From: Rhodospirillales bacterium
GTDB lineage: Bacteria; Pseudomonadota; Alphaproteobacteria; Rhodospirillales; Shumkoniaceae
Length of the DNA: 61,653 nt
Direction: 5' to 3'
NCBI GenBank assembly: GCA_014859895.1
Contig: JACZKS010000031.1
Coordinates: forward strand, 1-61,653
Positions 60,577 to 61,653 of the stretch are shown piece by piece. The notes under the pieces were generated by a model. The model searched no databases. It was given only the letters and a program-made list of their open reading frames with translations, and was not told the DNA's origin. Positions within the stretch are counted from its first letter, which is position 1, and each line of letters begins with the position of its first letter. The translations under genes and the position numbers were made by a program.

Positions 60577-61653
60577 ATGAGAGCCCACCTGCTTCCCTTC
60601 GTCAGCCTGCTGTGTGCCTGCGCCGCCGGCTCCGGGTCCGGCGGCGACCCCGCGGCAAGCGCGGCCTGCCCGCCGGCTCCCGGCCGTTGGCTGGCGCCCG
60701 CCATGGGTGGGCCGGTTGCCCTCCCGGTCCTTCTCGATACGTTGGCCGGGCGTCCCGCCGTGGTACTGGGTGAAACCCACACCAGCGCCGAAGACCACCG
60801 CTGGCAGCTGCACACCGTGGCAGCCCTGCACGGCCGGTCCCCCGGCATGGTCCTGGGCTTCGAGGCCTTTCCCCGGCGCCTGCAGCCGGTTCTCGACCGC
60901 TGGGTAGCCGGCGAGATCGACGAACGGACCTTTCTGGAACAGTCGGAATGGGACGGGGTTTGGGGCTTTCCGTCATCGCTTTACATGCCGCTGTTCGATT
61001 TCGCCCGCATGCACCGCATCCCGATGGTGGCGCTCAACGTTGAGCGGACGCTGATTGCCCGGATCGGCAGGGACGGATGGGATACCGTTCCGGCGGACGC
61101 CCGCGAAGGACTCGGGACGCCGGCGCCCGCCGGCCCCCCTTACGTCGCCGCCCTCGCCCGGGTCTTCGGCGAACACCGGCCTTCGGCGGTGGCCGACAAG
61201 ACGGCTACGGACGACCCGGCCTTCCGGCGGTTCGTCGAAGCGCAGGTCACGTGGGATCGCGCCATGGCCGAGGCTATAGCCGCCGGCCATGGTCGCCCCG
61301 GCCGGCCCCTGGTCGTCGCCGTCGTCGGACGCGGCCACGCCGAATACGGCTTCGGCATCCCCCATCAGCTGGCCGACCTCGGGCTTCATGGCGCCGCCGT
61401 CCTCGTCACCTGGCCGGCCGGGCGCGATTGCGCCGAGCTGCTCGCCGAGAACGGAACCGCGGTGGCGGACGCCGTTTTCGGAGTCGTTTCCGAGGACGCC
61501 GAGGCCAACCCGCAGGGGCCCCGGCTGGGCGTCCGCCTGGGCCAAGCCGAGGGCGGCGTACGCGTCGATGAGGTCACGGCGGGCAGTGTCGCCGCGGCTG
61601 CCGGCCTGAAGGCGGGCGACATCGTCCGCGAGGCGGCCGGCAGCCGCGGCGAC
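60577..61653 (+). CDS. ChaN-type haem-binding lipoprotein with C-terminal PDZ domain (partial)
   Basis: The reading frame starts at ATG 60577 and stays open to the window end (359 codons), so the 3' end is missing. A signal peptide ends with a lipobox-like LCAC near residue 16. The ChaN/Cofac_haem_bdg_2 domain (about 45-290) includes VVLGETHTSAEDH and VLGFEAFPRR, with His near the fold's haem pocket, and VVAVVGRGHAEYGFGIPHQL. After it a PDZ-like domain begins (VTAGSVAAAAGLKAGDIV). ChaN of Campylobacter binds haem under iron control. The ChaN-PDZ fusion suggests a periplasmic scaffold for haem delivery. Confidence 0.85.
   Translation, partial: MRAHLLPFVSLLCACAAGSGSGGDPAASAACPPAPGRWLAPAMGGPVALPVLLDTLAGRPAVVLGETHTSAEDHRWQLHTVAALHGRSPGMVLGFEAFPRRLQPVLDRWVAGEIDERTFLEQSEWDGVWGFPSSLYMPLFDFARMHRIPMVALNVERTLIARIGRDGWDTVPADAREGLGTPAPAGPPYVAALARVFGEHRPSAVADKTATDDPAFRRFVEAQVTWDRAMAEAIAAGHGRPGRPLVVAVVGRGHAEYGFGIPHQLADLGLHGAAVLVTWPAGRDCAELLAENGTAVADAVFGVVSEDAEANPQGPRLGVRLGQAEGGVRVDEVTAGSVAAAAGLKAGDIVREAAGSRGD

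Overview
The window is GC-rich, densely coded chromosomal DNA with no rRNA, tRNA, CRISPR array, insertion sequence or prophage that I can see. Gene content points to an alphaproteobacterium, most likely Rhodospirillales. The signs are a DUF4167 protein, a DUF1178 protein, an NDUFAF5-like methyltransferase, a DivK-like receiver, a PTS-Ntr enzyme I (ptsP) and the run lysC-nmo-ptsP-rodZ-ispG-hisS-hemA-prfA-prmC. The genus assignment is inference; no marker gene such as 16S rRNA is present.

Layout. (1) 0.5-5 kb: a translationally coupled pair, a GNAT/C39-peptidase fusion and a RimK-like ATP-grasp ligase, which looks like a peptide or amide modification module; then a MOT1-type molybdate/sulfate transporter and a PagL-like lipid A deacylase. 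(2) 5.3-6.7 kb: an envelope M23 peptidase. (3) 6.9-17.7 kb: an accessory catabolic block of two complete TRAP transporters, each with its own FCD/GntR regulator. The first carries an RpiB-like isomerase and the second an asparaginase. A rhomboid protease/TauE pair lies between them. The first regulator has a palindromic operator just after its predicted -10 box. (4) 17.7-24.7 kb: clpB with a heat-shock-like promoter, a YqaA-type membrane protein, an alkylation-repair glycosylase, a vWA-like exported protein, a MOSC protein and DUF4167. (5) 24.8-37 kb: a long leftward housekeeping array for translation termination, haem and isoprenoid synthesis, histidyl-tRNA charging, cell shape, PTS-Ntr and aspartokinase, apparently led by a good promoter in front of lysC. 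(6) 37-49.7 kb: ubiG, several methyltransferases, glutaredoxin, comF, sfsA, map, radC, an aldo/keto reductase, an MFS carrier, an acid-ceramidase-like Ntn hydrolase, purB and a quinone reductase. (7) 49.8-57.7 kb: a rightward DNA/RNA-processing run of dprA, topA, rnr and an S41 lipoprotein protease, then rpmG as its own promoter-to-terminator unit. (8) 57.7 kb to the end: a methyltransferase, a DivK-like receiver, a 32-residue membrane protein, a CRP-type regulator and a ChaN-PDZ lipoprotein cut by the window edge.

Most interesting items: the small membrane-protein gene at 59365-59463, which has an exact CRP-type TGTGA-N6-TCACA site upstream, a clean terminator downstream and a regulator next door whose recognition helix matches E. 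coli CRP; the GNAT-C39/ATP-grasp pair; the two TRAP operons with strong hairpins placed just after each binding-protein gene; and a paired operator-like dyad in an otherwise empty 0.6 kb gap at 20.9-21.5 kb.
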